Positions 37,525-48,019 of a stretch of DNA of 64,000 nt are shown here, piece by piece. The DNA lies in NCBI GenBank assembly GCA_907163375.1, contig CAJQUW010004626.1:124001-188000 (forward strand). The letters are read 5' to 3'. Numbering within the stretch: position 1 is the stretch's first letter; every line of letters begins with the position of its first letter. The notes below the pieces were generated by a model. That model made no database searches. It saw only the letters and a program-made list of their open reading frames with translations, and was not told where the DNA came from. The translations under genes were made by a program, and so were the position numbers. This stretch comes from Prostheceraeus crozeri. Its lineage: Eukaryota; Platyhelminthes; Polycladida; Euryleptidae.

Positions 37525-38184
37525 GACTTCTCCACAGCATGTTCCAAGTCAATCACCATAAATGATAAGAAATCCCTTCTTGAAGCAACAAAAACTGAGA
37601 TAATTACCAGCTTACGATCTGAAATTGTCAAGCTCTCGGAATCAGTGGAAAAATTAAATAACAAAGTTATTAAAAAGAGAAAATAATGAGCGTAAAGCCG
37701 AATTGAACAAAATGTCTAATACTGCTTTCTATAGCAACACAGAAGCACTGCGTAGCAGTATGGAGGAGTTTGATCAGAGAATGAAGAAACAAAATAATGT
37801 CATTATTTCTGGTTTACCGGAAGTAACCGAGGGCTTTCCGACCGCATTGAAAAGGACAAGGTAAATGTTAAGTCCCTTTCCAATTTTTTGAATACATCTT
37901 CTCCTAAAATCAAGGGCACACGTCGTATTGGTAAGCAGTCATCCCAAAGACCCCGCCTTCTCTGTGTTATTTGTGGTGAAGTGACAAGGAGGGAACTTTT
38001 GGCTAAATCATGAAACTTGCACGGAACGGACTCAGGCTGCCGCAATATTTTCGTGAATATAGATCGCACACGCTAGCAACAGGAACAATTTAAACTGACG
38101 AGGGACAGGAACTCCCATCGAAATTATGTCGCGGAACAGAGAATGGATAATCAGCAAAATCAGCATTTTCAGAGACGATTTTAA
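37525..38184 (+). pseudogene. LINE ORF1 (coiled coil and RNA-binding type)
   Basis: Across frames the strand reads DKKSLLEATKTEIITSLRSE and EIVKLSESVEKLNNKV (a heptad-like coiled coil), SMEEFDQRMKKQNNVIISGL, then RIEKDKVNVKSLSNFLNT, RIGKQSSQRPRLLCVI, NIFVNIDRTR and QQEQFKLTRDRNSHRNY. The order coiled coil, IISGLPE, RPR.LLV, F.N.DRT..QQ.Q...L is typical of LINE ORF1 nucleic-acid chaperones. At least three frame changes and an in-frame TAG are present. Confidence 0.75.
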
Positions 38185-38517
38185 CTCGAAGTAATGAAAT
38201 ATTGCAGTCGACTGTTGTTGTTCCATCTATTCTTTTAGCTAATTGTCGTTCAGTATATCCAAAATAGTTTCGAACAACTTTATTTTTGAAAAATGTGGAC
38301 GTATTTGTTGCAACTGAATCGTGGTTGAATGACTCCCATGATTTGGATATTGTTTCTATTGATGGATATGTGTCATCGTGCTGATCGTTTGAACAGGATT
38401 GTTTGTGGTGTAGCTATCTGGGTAAAAAGTATTTTTCCGGTTCAACTCATTCCATGTCATTATCCGTCAGATTTTGAATGTTCGATGATATTTATAATAT
38501 CTCAACAGATGTAACCA

Positions 38518-38558
38518 CCACGAGACATGTTTCGGCCTGCTGGCCTCATCAGTCGTGG
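38518..38558 (-). ncRNA. hammerhead ribozyme (complete core)
   Basis: Minus-strand order: stem I 5' CCACGA (38558-38553), CUGAUGA (38552-38546), stem II GGCC with loop AGCA and GGCC (38545-38534), GAAA (38533-38530), a short stem III AC/GU around AU, cleavage triplet GUC (38526-38524), then stem I 3' UCGUGG (38523-38518). Every conserved core base is present and stem I is a perfect 6-bp helix. A two-base-pair stem III is typical of the minimal hammerheads known from Penelope-like elements and retrozymes, which often need dimers for full activity. Activity is inferred, not shown. Confidence 0.85.
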
Positions 38559-38561
38559 GTA

Positions 38562-38630
38562 GGTTTGAACCAGCGACGTTGGAGCTAGAGGACGTGCAAG
38601 CATACCCTCTAACCACAAGGCCACTGGACC
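38562..38630 (-). promoter_or_regulatory. tRNA-like pol III promoter module
   Basis: The minus strand reads GGTCCAG, then A-box-like TGGCCTTGTGG (about 38624-38614), and B box GGTTCAAACC (38571-38562), at tRNA-like spacing. B box agreement is good; the A box has one mismatch. Cloverleaf pairing is poor, so it is a promoter remnant and not a tRNA. It ends three bases before stem I of the hammerhead. Confidence 0.65.
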
Positions 38631-38769
38631 ATCTGTTGAGAGCGTGAATTAGCCAGGAAGGCACTGCTTTAACACAGGCACGTGGAGGGCGGACTGCATT
38701 CTGCAATCACTTAATACCGCATCCGAGATTGAGGCGCTTCACGCAGGCGCTACTCATTACATGTTTAGA

Positions 38770-38881
38770 CAAGTAACCTGGCAATTGATAAATTTATGAT
38801 GAGGCCCAACAGGCCGAAACATGTCTCGTGGTGGTTACATCTGTTGAGATTTGATAAATTTATCAATTGCCAGGTTACTTG
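38770..38881 (+). repeat. 27-bp perfect inverted repeat around a partial hammerhead
   Basis: CAAGTAACCTGGC..AAATTTA (38770-38796) and its exact reverse complement (38855-38881) enclose TGATGA, GGCC/GGCC, GAAAC, ATGTC and TCGTGG on the plus strand. The 5' strand of stem I is replaced by AATTTA, so this copy cannot fold into a full hammerhead. Confidence 0.85.
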
Positions 38882-40124
38882 TTTAAAGTTTGATGATATG
38901 TTTCCACTTCGCATGAATCATATTGCTAGAGTTATACTGACCTCCTGTCACCTGTGCACGCGATCGTGCTATGATTAACGACTTTATAACGACATACTTG
39001 GATAAATATCTGGAAAGTTTTCCTGATTATGTGGTAGTTGTTTGGTGTGATATTAACCGATTTGACACCAAAAATATCCAAGACTGCTTTAATCTATGTA
39101 ATCTCAGGGATTTGCCCACTTATGGAGATTATCAGCTGGATTATATTCTGATATCTGAGTCTTTGAGTGAATTGTATCATCTTGAAATATGCTCGCCGAC
39201 TGATAAATCGAAAATCTCCCATTCGTCTTTGTTTACTACTTCCTTCAACAAAACGAAGGATCCTCATTGCATTTACAAAAGGGTCTATGATTTGCGATCA
39301 TCTCATCTTTTTGCATCTCATATTAGTGAAATAGATTGGTCTTTTATAGATGATGCAGATCTGTCGTTAGAGTGTGTCCGATTCAATTCGGTACTGGATT
39401 ATGCTCTTTTTTCATATGTTCCTTTTTCTGTGGTTCGTTGCACTCCAAGAGACAAACCTTGGATAACTCCTGTTGTTAAGGATTCAATCAACCAGCGCTG
39501 GCGGGCTTATCGAGCACGTAACATTATGCTATCATTTAAGGTTCAAAGTGAAAAATGAAACAATGAAATCTAAGATGATTTGGATAAAGAAAAATGAAAA
39601 GAGGAATCTATGGAACGTCGTGAACACTTCTCTTGGCACACAGAAGTCAAATAATCCATTGATCCCCTTATTATGTAAATATTCATCATTACAGGACGGA
39701 GTTGACACTATTAATAGTCACTTGTCATCGATATTCTCTTTATCAGATTTGAGCAAGTTTGATTTGATTGATGACTTTATTTGGAATATTCCTGTCACTC
39801 CTGAAGGGGTAGTCAGGCTTATTTATAAGATCCCAAAAGGCAAGGCATCTCCCGCTATACCGCTTGTGTTGTATAAAGTGCTCGCTTTGAACTTGCAATC
39901 CCTCTTTCGAAGCTGATATGAGAATCGATATCAACCCGAAAAGTCCCGCTGATCTGGAAAACATCTGCAATATGCACTGGTCCCAAGTCAGCCAATCCTT
40001 CTTTGCACGATAAACGTCATATTTCATTGATAAAAACTCCAGGCAAACTCTTAGAGCGCTTAGTTCAATATTAATGTAATTCGCAGTATGGCTTCCGACC
40101 AAAATCATACACTTTATATGCCCT

Positions 40125-42345
40125 TGTATCTATGATAATGCGTTTATTGAAATGAATGGAAATCATGCAGAGGAACAGAAAAAATTACAAGTATATATTA
40201 CACAGCTACAAAAGGAAAAGAACGAAAGAAAGGCACGACGTTGAGTACACAACACAGAAGGCATTACAAATGCCGTGATTAGCGACGCCGAACAGGTTGT
40301 GTAAAACGTTAAAACGTTGAACGGGTTGAAGATTTCAGATAAAGTCTTCAGGTTTTGGTCTTCAGTTTTCTTTCTTCAATAGATCGTCGTTTATGGGTTA
40401 TCATTCCCGCAAATGACCCGATGACATGCTTTTGAAGTGTTAAGTTTAGACCAGACAACTTTTTGTTTTATTGTTAATACCGAGAAACACATGGATAATT
40501 AACTCTATAGTTGAGCGGATGTAGGCTTGTACACAGCAATTAGCCCCCAATTAGCCCCCATTCAGGCTTTCAACCGCCGAGACCCGTTTTTAGAAGCGCG
40601 TAATCGCGCTTGAGATATCATGTTCAATCAAACAATTGATTAAAAATGATTACCCAAAAATTTCAAAATTTTCAGCTGGGAGCATTACTTCATATGAAGT
40701 ACTCTATCTGAAGTAGCTTAAGCGAGGGAGCAACGCAAATAAACATCTCTTAGCCTTATTAAGGATATTAAGATCATTCCGTGGGATAGGCACCAAGTTC
40801 ATCATTCTCCACTTCCATTGAAATTAATGATCACACATCGGAAAATACTGTAATGGTAATCATGACTACGATCAGCGTTGGTACAGAATTACTCAAACAG
40901 AGTCAGAATGAAGGGAATCCCTACCCAGCCGCCAAATAACAGAGGGGCGATTATTTGATCCTTGCGGCACGCAGAACATAACAATCCCGAAGGGAGTGTA
41001 CACACGATTTTGAAGCTGTACACCGGTACTTCGGTCTTGAAGAAATGATATACGAGCCACCCTAAAAAATCCTTAGGAAAATTACCGGAGACGAGAGTCT
41101 GGATGACAGAGCTCGGTGCGGCAGGGAATCGAACGCAACTTTGGAGATTCGAACGCAATATAAACAGACCAACATGTAGAGTAAGTCCCAGAACAGAGTA
41201 GCGAAATCAATGGACAAGAATATGACACCGAAGTGTAGTGGTTTAGGCTTATAGGCAAATTGGTTTTGAACCAAACAACTTGAAAAGATCGGATGAAATT
41301 GACAAAGCGACAATCTATTCCAGCATTTATAGAAAGGATAGCAGTACGGAGATCGACGAAAAAATTCGCTGTTAAACTTTACCAAATTTAGAAACGGCAC
41401 ATATTGGCGGTCTTCCAAATAGAAGTACATAATTTAAAGAAATAGATTCACAGAACAAATGCAGGGTACATACCTGAGATTGATTAATAGTTTAAAGATG
41501 GGGATGATCCCTTGGCTTGTCTTTGGTGAATCGACGTAAAGATACAAACCACCCACCCCTTCTTACCCGACTTCTTACAATTCACACCGGGTAAGGCTGA
41601 AGAATAAAAATACAAAGATCATTCACACATTTTACGACACAGCTCTCGGTAATAGCTCTCGTTAAAAGCGGATGACAACAGGTTAGAGCTTTGAGATAAA
41701 AACGAGAAGCACGTCTATTTTCGGCCTCAAACGAGCGAATGTTAGAAGAAGAAAGAAGAAAAAAGAAATCAATAAACCTTAATGAACAATTTTCATTACG
41801 AAAGTGAAACGCCAAATCTAAAATTGACCTTGGAACAAATTTTGACATAAGTAAAACACTTTCCATAGAACACGTAAGACGCATTCCCCTCTTCATTTAG
41901 ACCCTCAACTCATGATCTCATACATTTGTCAATCTCACACTGCTGCGCGCTCGATAGGTCATTGCTGATGAAAATCCTCTTAGTTGCAATCATTGTACCC
42001 GCAGTTCTTCTTGGAACTACTATGATATACAAAACTAATCAATAAATAATACGTCGCTGAAAGAACCTCTTTGACCCGATGGCGTCTGACACCTTGCCGA
42101 TTTGGGCGGCAACACGTCCTTAACAGATACTGGCGAGAATCGTCATTACAGGCCCTGTGTTTGACGTCCACAATATGATTAGCAACCTGAGACATGTCAT
42201 GAAAAATGAGATCACAAAAATTGGAGCACAGACCCGGGAGAGAAACGAGGCATCAGGAACCACACACACACACAGGCCGATCAAGAGACACAACCTGCCA
42301 CGCGCACTCGTTAAGCCGTTGTCAATAAAGATGCAAATGTCTCAA
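40125..42345 (-). mobile_element. minus-strand LINE inserted in the plus-strand LINE
   Basis: The minus strand gives RT blocks: QNQFAYKPK (about 41265), AFDSLPHRAL (about 41130), NFPKDFLGWLV (about 41085-41050), CVPQGS (about 40970), then C-terminal-like text with VICGNDNP and TLSEIFNPFNVLTFY (about 40410-40290), and a 3' end near CAATAAACGCATTATC at 40125-40140. It sits exactly between the FRPK..ALVSM and IAYDYSKAF blocks of the host LINE, so it inserted later. Multiple frameshifts are present. The 5' boundary (about 42345) is approximate; a 14-bp motif ATGTCTCAAGATGC is duplicated at 42336-42368. Confidence 0.75.
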
Positions 42346-43057
42346 GATGCATAAATGTCTCAAGATGCCTCGATCATGTTTCAACAGATGGTGCCGTGAT
42401 AATCGCCTATGACTATTCAAAGGCATTCGATACTCTGAAAAGCGAATATATCGTCGAAAAACTGATTGACTATAACTTTCCAATTGGTTTTGTCCACTGG
42501 ATCGTAAACTATTTGACTGATAGGAGGCAATTTGTGTAATTAGGAGCGAAGTTTGCTGACTGTCGCGTCGGGAGTTCCACAAGGTTCGATTCTTGGGCCT
42601 TTCCTGTATTTCTCTCCCACTAGTGATTTTGAAATAAATTTTTCTGATTGTCACATATCAAATATGCTGATGACACGACTCTCTGTTTCCCTCTGCTCAA
42701 ATACCATGATAACCAGCATATAATCACACACCACGAGAACCTGATTCTTGGTCAAATTTAATGGAGCTTCAGCTTAATATAGCGAAGTATAAGTCGTTGA
42801 CCATAGCATAAAAATCTCGAGTGATTCCAGCGAATATTCCTCATACTCATGTGGTTAATGCACTGTGTGTTTTAGGCGTTTATTTTAGTACGAAAGGAAC
42901 CTGGTCGACGCACGTGGAGCATATTGTGAAATGTGCTTCTCGTAGGTTTTATGCTCTTCGCATACTTCGTCCTGTCCTATTGACTCCGAATTTCAGACCG
43001 TTTACTTCAGTTTATCATCGATTATATTATTTCAGTCAATTATCGAGTATTGTGCGC

Positions 43058-44073
43058 TGAAGATGAGCGTCGGGTTCCAAAAATTCGGATACCCGAGTCA
43101 AACAAAATTTTAACCCGACCCGACCCAAACCCGACAAAAGGTACCAGAACCCAACCCGACCCGAACTCAACCCGATTATATATTCGAAAAATCAAAAACA
43201 TTACTATATATACAGCTAATGCTTGATCCTAATGTGATACCGGGCGGTAGTCTAGCTTCTTAGTAATATTATTTCAGTATTTTATTAAAATACACAGCAG
43301 ATAGTATATTATTTCCTCTAGGCTAATAAATTGTTCAAACAAATACTAAATAAGTAGCATAATTACCCACGAAATTAATATGACCTACAACACATGACAA
43401 AATTCGGAATCTTTACAGAAAAATCAACTACTTCGCGATATATATTATAGGTGTAGCAGCATACTCCTTTAAAACACTGATTGAGACACATTGACTCTCA
43501 ATGTTAATGAAGATGTTAAGGTCCGAGCAGCTGAACTGGATTACAACATGTAACAACATAATTCTGCAGATAGATGCTAAAATTTCAAGTATATGATATT
43601 TGATGTATAGTTAAGCTTCCGTTCCTATGTAAAGCTTATCTCAAATTAAATTTCATTTTCTTCCGTCCATCCTGCGAGCCACAATCTACATGTCATTATG
43701 AGAATGAGGCCTTTAGAGACCACAAGAACAGATTCAATTATTTTGATAATGACCTTTCATTCTTTTAGAAGCAAAATATATAGCGCAAAGTATTTTATTA
43801 GATCAATAATTCACAATGAGAATAATGTGATAAGTCACAATTTCTTGAAAAGCTTCATTAAACTACAGGTACACATGAAACAGTACTAACTTCACAGAAA
43901 ATATTTTTTAAAGTTCTAAACATTTTTCAAATTTGTATGCTCCAACCCGAAAAAACCCGAATTCGGGTTATTTCGGGTTTTTTCGGGTTTTAGATAAAAG
44001 AGATAATCCTACCCGACCCGAGTTCTTAATTGCTCTACCCGAACCGGGTTTCGGGTAGGATCGCTCATCTTTT
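43058..44073. mobile_element. 1016-bp hAT-type MITE with CCCGA-rich ends
   Basis: Short TIRs AAGATGAGCG / CGCTCATCTT lie at the ends. They are flanked by an 8-bp duplication with one mismatch, TTGTGCGC (43050-43057) and TTGTGTGC (44074-44081). Subterminal zones are packed with CCCGACCCG and CGGGTT motifs on both sides (43075-43175 and 43945-44060). Removing the element and one duplication restores the LINE reading IIEYCAPLFVGL. It has no coding capacity. Confidence 0.88.
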
Positions 44074-44410
44074 TTGTGTGCCGCTCTTTGTTGGACTCTC
44101 AGTTTCGGATTCGAATCGACTTATGCGAATACACAGCCGTTTCCACAAAATCATGGGGGAAGCTGCAGAGAAGACTGTCTACCTTCTCTAGAAAGTCGGA
44201 GAATAGAAATTTCAATGACATTTTTAAGCAAAGTTGTGGATGATGATCATATTCTGAATGATTTATTTCCGGAAATGTCTTCCTCTGGTCAGTTTTTATT
44301 GAACTACAATCGTACTTATAGACGAAGTCAATCTTTTATCCCATTATTTTGCTCACTTTTGTATCGACGATGAATAGTTGTACCTTGTGTCCCGATCAAT
44401 TTTCATTCGT

Positions 44411-44734
44411 GAAATATAAACTCTGATTATTATATTCATATATGCTTTCTCATTGGTTAACAGTGTAATTGGATGCTCCTTTTGGCCCATATTCCACCGG
44501 AACGTGATGATCATGACGTGGCCAAAGTCGATATTGTCGGAAAACCGGCTTCACTGAAAAGCTTTATCAATTCCGTAACAAGTAAAATTTGAAAAGTTGA
44601 CAGCAGAATGTACGTTTCATTGTTACTGAGTAAGTAGGTCTGTCAGCCGATACTTCAACTGTCATTTTTCTATGAAAGTCGTTTATATATCTCCAATTTC
44701 AAATCAGACCGCCTTAATTGTGTAATTAAGGCCG
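44411..44734. other. LINE 3' flank, no gene
   Basis: Nothing is recognised apart from the probable end of the LINE 3' UTR on the left. Confidence 0.45.
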
Positions 44735-45150
44735 GAGCTCTCCAATCCGTTGCATTCGTCTGTTGAAGGCGCTCCGCTCCATTTTTCTGGGTGAGATATT
44801 GTGGTGATTCTCCAATCCACGGCAATCCCCGGTTGCAGTTAGAGATTCTCCGCTGCATTTGTCTAACGGAACTGTTCAGAGAGCCCTCCAATCCGCTGTA
44901 CTTGTCGGTTGGAGGCGCTCCGCTCCATTTTTCTGGGTGAGATATTGTGGTGATTCTCCAATCCACGGCAATCCCCGGTTGCAGTTAGAGATTCTCCGCT
45001 GCATTTGTCTAACGGAACTGTTCAGAGAGCCCTCCAATCCGCTGTACTTGTCGGTTGGAGGCGTTCCGCTTCATTTGTCCGAACAGAGCTGTTCAGAGAG
45101 CCCTCCAATCCGCTGTACTTTTCACGGAATCGCTCCGCTTCCGCCATCTG
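44735..45150. repeat. 146-bp tandem repeat (minisatellite)
   Basis: Two nearly identical 146-bp units (44762-44907, 44908-45053) are followed by a diverged partial third, with a partial unit on the left. Each unit is itself a dimer of about 73 bases: both halves share TCCAATCC, then a CGGTTG word and TCCGCT.CATTT. It is markedly richer in G and C than its surroundings. Long open frames on both strands here are a side effect of the repeat and not genes. Confidence 0.88.
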
Positions 45151-46702
45151 TCCATTGTAGTCAATCTGAGAGCTGTTGTACTTTCTTAAATATAACCACG
45201 GGTTGTGTGATTTTTTTGCAATTCAAATGCGAGCTCTTTTCAGAGGGTTCTATGTAAGGGCGGGCTTTAGATAGGACTCCATATTTTTTGGTAATTCAAT
45301 ATTTGACATTGTGTACATTGATGATGAGGTGGAAAACGAAAGTGAATTAATTTATGAGAAAAATAATGAAAACAGTGTCGACTAACTCGAGACGCAAACT
45401 TTCCAAGACCAGAAGTTTGGAAAGGCTTTCTAGAGCTTTTTGTCAGTGACGAAACATTGAATTCATTGTTTTACATCGATTTTGATAAATGTCAGTTGAG
45501 CGATTGTCGCTTCTATCATTTTCATAAGAAGTGTGAGCCATGCTAAAGATAACAATTAATATAGAATTCTTTAACAAGAAGTTACATCTAATTATTTTTT
45601 AAAAGATCGCCGGGGACAATTGAATGATAGTGTTTTGTTAATTATTTAGAAAGCAAGATCTTATAGTCAGACCAACTTATGAACAATAGTGAAACATTAA
45701 AACATCATCATTGATAGATTTAGATGCAGTCTCTATTTGAGGGGCACTATGAATTGTTCTTTCAATTCGTATGCGGGTTCTATTTATGAGCGGGCTGTGT
45801 GCGAGATGCGGAATGCGGTATGCGGACGCAGATTGTGGTCTATTTTCATAACCGACTTGACAGACAAAAATCAATGCACAACAATAATTTGTTCGGTCAT
45901 GAAAGGGAAACGAAGGTGTTTGATGAACTTAGTCAGAAGCCTGTCCATAGAATGCGCTATCACTCGGGCTTGCTTGATCAGGTTATCTACGGTTGAATGT
46001 GAACTCAAAGTCCTGAGGCCATAGCGGCATGTGACGCTAGAGAAAGGGCACCAAAGATTTGTGAAACGCATAGAATAAAAAGTTTCGTTGAATTTATAAT
46101 TTCGTTGAACTGTATTTTAATATTTCTTTGATGCATTATGAGAATGGATTATATTTGTCTACATGTGATTTAAATTGTAGCAAAGAATGTATGATCAAAA
46201 TACATAATGAAAAAACATAGATAAATAGTGAAGATCAAAGCATTTATTGAGGTGATAAATTTACCGCACCGTGCTAGTTTCATAGAGTCATGATAGGTAG
46301 TTCTAGGTTGTGCCAGACCTTGGTAATCCGAGGGTAGAATATTTTATTCCCAGATTGGCTTTTGGATTAGGGTTGGGGTGGGATTGTGCTTGGATTAAGC
46401 CTCAACAATTAGCGTGATCCGACTAAGGATTCATATTCTACTAGTATATTTCTAATGATTGTCTCTTGTAGTTAGAAGAGAAGTCAGACTGATTATTGAT
46501 AAATTAATCATCATTATTTTGCCTGTGTAGAGTATCAGTGTGTTTATAGGCCTAAATCAAATGAGAGAGCCATGAAATGTGCTGTGTTGTTTAACAATAG
46601 ATATGTCATATAATGTACTTCAATGTTGAGATTTTTTTAGGAGTCTAAAAATCTAAAAGAGCTTAATACCTCCTGGCAAGTCAATGAATAATTATATTAC
46701 TA
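45151..46702. other. no recognised gene
   Basis: Two overlapping frames at 45737-46024 have no recognisable domain. Nothing else is supported. Confidence 0.4.
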
Positions 46703-48019
46703 TAGATTGTTTCATAAAAAATGGATCACCCTTAAACATCGCCTTAACTTCAACTTTGTCTAACTCCGCCAAACTTGAACGAATTTCTCTGAAATTTGGA
46801 AGATATGTCAGTTGTGCATATTAATATCGTTGTTGGAAATTTCAAGCATGAATATTGAGTTGTTTCCCTGTTATAGATAAAAAAAGTAGTAGATAATTTG
46901 ATCTTCATTTAGCAATGTTACACAAAATCATACCTCACTCTTATAAAATTACATTTGTTTCCTTTGTTATGTAATATGTTGTTCTACAAGACAAAAGCTA
47001 TCAAGCAAAACAAAAATAAAGAAAATCGGTCAATCAGAGCCAGTATAGCACCATTATTCATCAACAAATGTAACTGCTGCATGTGATTAACTGGACTTCA
47101 TGTTCCATAGCTTCCTGACTTCGTTGCGGTGGTGTTGGCAGCACTCCTGATTGCTTTCAGCTAGAAATCTATCTCTTACCGGTTGAAAAAAATACAAAGC
47201 ACAAATGAACAATAACGAGATCGCATTCACAAAAGGCAAAGTGTCAGCCTTGCTAGAACTAGGGTTTTCTTTGCGAGCTACAAGCAAGCGACTAAATGTC
47301 CCTTACACAAATGTGCATCGATGGCATAATGATGATTTTCGACTCTGTCGTAAAGAGGGCTCTGGCCGTCCACGCAAAACATCCAAACGTAGAGACCGCC
47401 TAATTTTGAGATTTGTTAAAGTTGATCCAAGCCTCTCGTTGACTGAGATGGCTGCACTAGACTCGTCTATTTCTAAGTCCACTATTCGTAGAAGATTTAT
47501 TGAGTCGAATTTCAAGAGCTGTAAGAGGCCCTCTCAGATCGAATTATCAGATCAGCATACAAAAAGACGTCTCAGATGGGCAATGAGTCATTGTCACTGG
47601 CGAAATCAATGGGATCGGGTTGTCTGGTCTGATGAGGCATCAGTCCGTCTGAAGGATAGTGATGGTCGATTGAGATTATGGATAAAATCTGATCAGGAAA
47701 TTCCGAGACATTTACATCGTCCCCGGGTACAAGGTGGTGCGACTCTACTGATTTGGGCTGGCATTTGGACCAATGGCCGCTCTGAACTTCACATACAGCA
47801 GGGAACCATGAATTCTGAACGCTATGTGAATGCTTTACGAATGAACATTGCACAAAATATTAGCTTCTTAAGAACCGTTACTGTATCATAGCTTATCAGA
47901 TTATTTAAGGACATTTAAATATGTTAGGGACATGAAATAACATGAAAAATGCTTTCTGTATCATACTTATGTTTTATTTAGTCAAGTTTTAGGATGGTCC
48001 ACTTTTTATGAAAGGACTG
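46703..48019 (+). mobile_element. Tc1-like element, internally deleted
   Basis: Inverted ends are GTTTCATAAAAAATGGATCA (left, about 46709) and the mirror TGGTCCACTTTTTATGAAAG (right, to 48019, ending GGACTG). The transposase frame lies on the plus strand. The outermost bases do not match perfectly and a TA duplication is clear only on the left. Confidence 0.78.
47205..47891 (+). pseudogene. Tc1-like transposase lacking its C-terminus
   Basis: The frame has 228 codons from the ATG at 47205. It shows two helix-turn-helix units (KVSALLELGFSLRATSKRL; LTEMAALDSSISKSTIRRRF) joined by the GRPRKTSKRRDR hook, then RLRWAMSHCHWRNQWDRVVW and SDEASVRL with the first catalytic Asp, and GATLLIWAGIW. The reading is uninterrupted but stops at residue 228, before the second Asp (usually in QQDNA) and the final catalytic acidic residue. 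Only about 130 bases remain to the right TIR, so some 300-400 bases of coding sequence were deleted. The product could still bind TIRs but not cut DNA. Confidence 0.85.

Larger units (their letters stand above)
38492..38887 (-). mobile_element. 396-bp tRNA-like plus hammerhead element
   Basis: The element is bounded by a 12-bp direct repeat, GTTCGATGATAT (38480-38491) and GTTTGATGATAT (38888-38899), inside the LINE endonuclease. On the minus strand it carries, near its 3' side, a tRNA-like module (38562-38630) joined directly to a complete hammerhead (38518-38558). Its other end holds an inverted, partial copy of the same hammerhead (38797-38831) between perfect 27-bp inverted repeats. There is no open frame of note. 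It resembles small non-autonomous retroelements (SINE or retrozyme type). Clean target duplication and nearly identical hammerhead copies suggest moderate age. Confidence 0.85.
38215..39558 (+). pseudogene. LINE ORF2, endonuclease part (split by 38492-38887)
   Basis: The first half reads SILLANCRSVYPK and VDVFVATESWLNDSHDL, the start of an AP-type endonuclease that nicks target DNA. After the 396-bp insertion the frame 38971-39558 gives VVVVWCDINRFDT (where GDFN is usual), YGDYQLDYILIS (the LDYIL box), SSLFTT (SDH-type box, altered), and then KPWITPVVKDSINQRWRAY, the linker before the RT. Frame changes are present in the first half. Confidence 0.8.
39559..44373 (+). pseudogene. LINE ORF2, reverse transcriptase and tail (split by two insertions)
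   Basis: Blocks in order are IPKGKASPAIPLVLYK (about 39830), SQYGFRPKSYTLYALVSM (about 40085-40130), then after the minus-strand LINE IAYDYSKAFDTL (about 42395-42440), SGVPQGSILGP (about 42569-42600), the catalytic KYADDTTL (about 42660-42683), and IIEYCA ending at 43057. After the hAT-type element the frame resumes at 44082 with PLFVGLSVSDSNRLMRIHSR, CLPSLESRRIEI and YRRSQSFIPLF, stopping at 44371-44373. These are canonical CR1/L2-type RT and C-terminal motifs. Frameshifts occur between several blocks. Confidence 0.85.
37190..44410 (+). mobile_element. CR1/L2-like LINE, nearly full length, with nested insertions
   Basis: Plus-strand pieces in correct order are ORF1 (37525-38184), AP-endonuclease (about 38215-39270), RT (39270-40120, 42350-43057) and the conserved C-terminal tail (44082-44373). 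Three later elements lie inside: 38492-38887, about 40125-42345 on the minus strand, and 43058-44073. Removing them leaves roughly 3.6 kb, a plausible size for this class. The 5' end is uncertain; a GC-richer leader begins after the MITE at 37077. Many breaks make it dead. Confidence 0.85.

Noticed and set aside
44670-45257. Long open frames on both strands with repeating PSNPL and SPQYLTQK-type text
   Set aside because: They are the product of the 146-bp tandem repeat, whose unit lacks stops in some frames.
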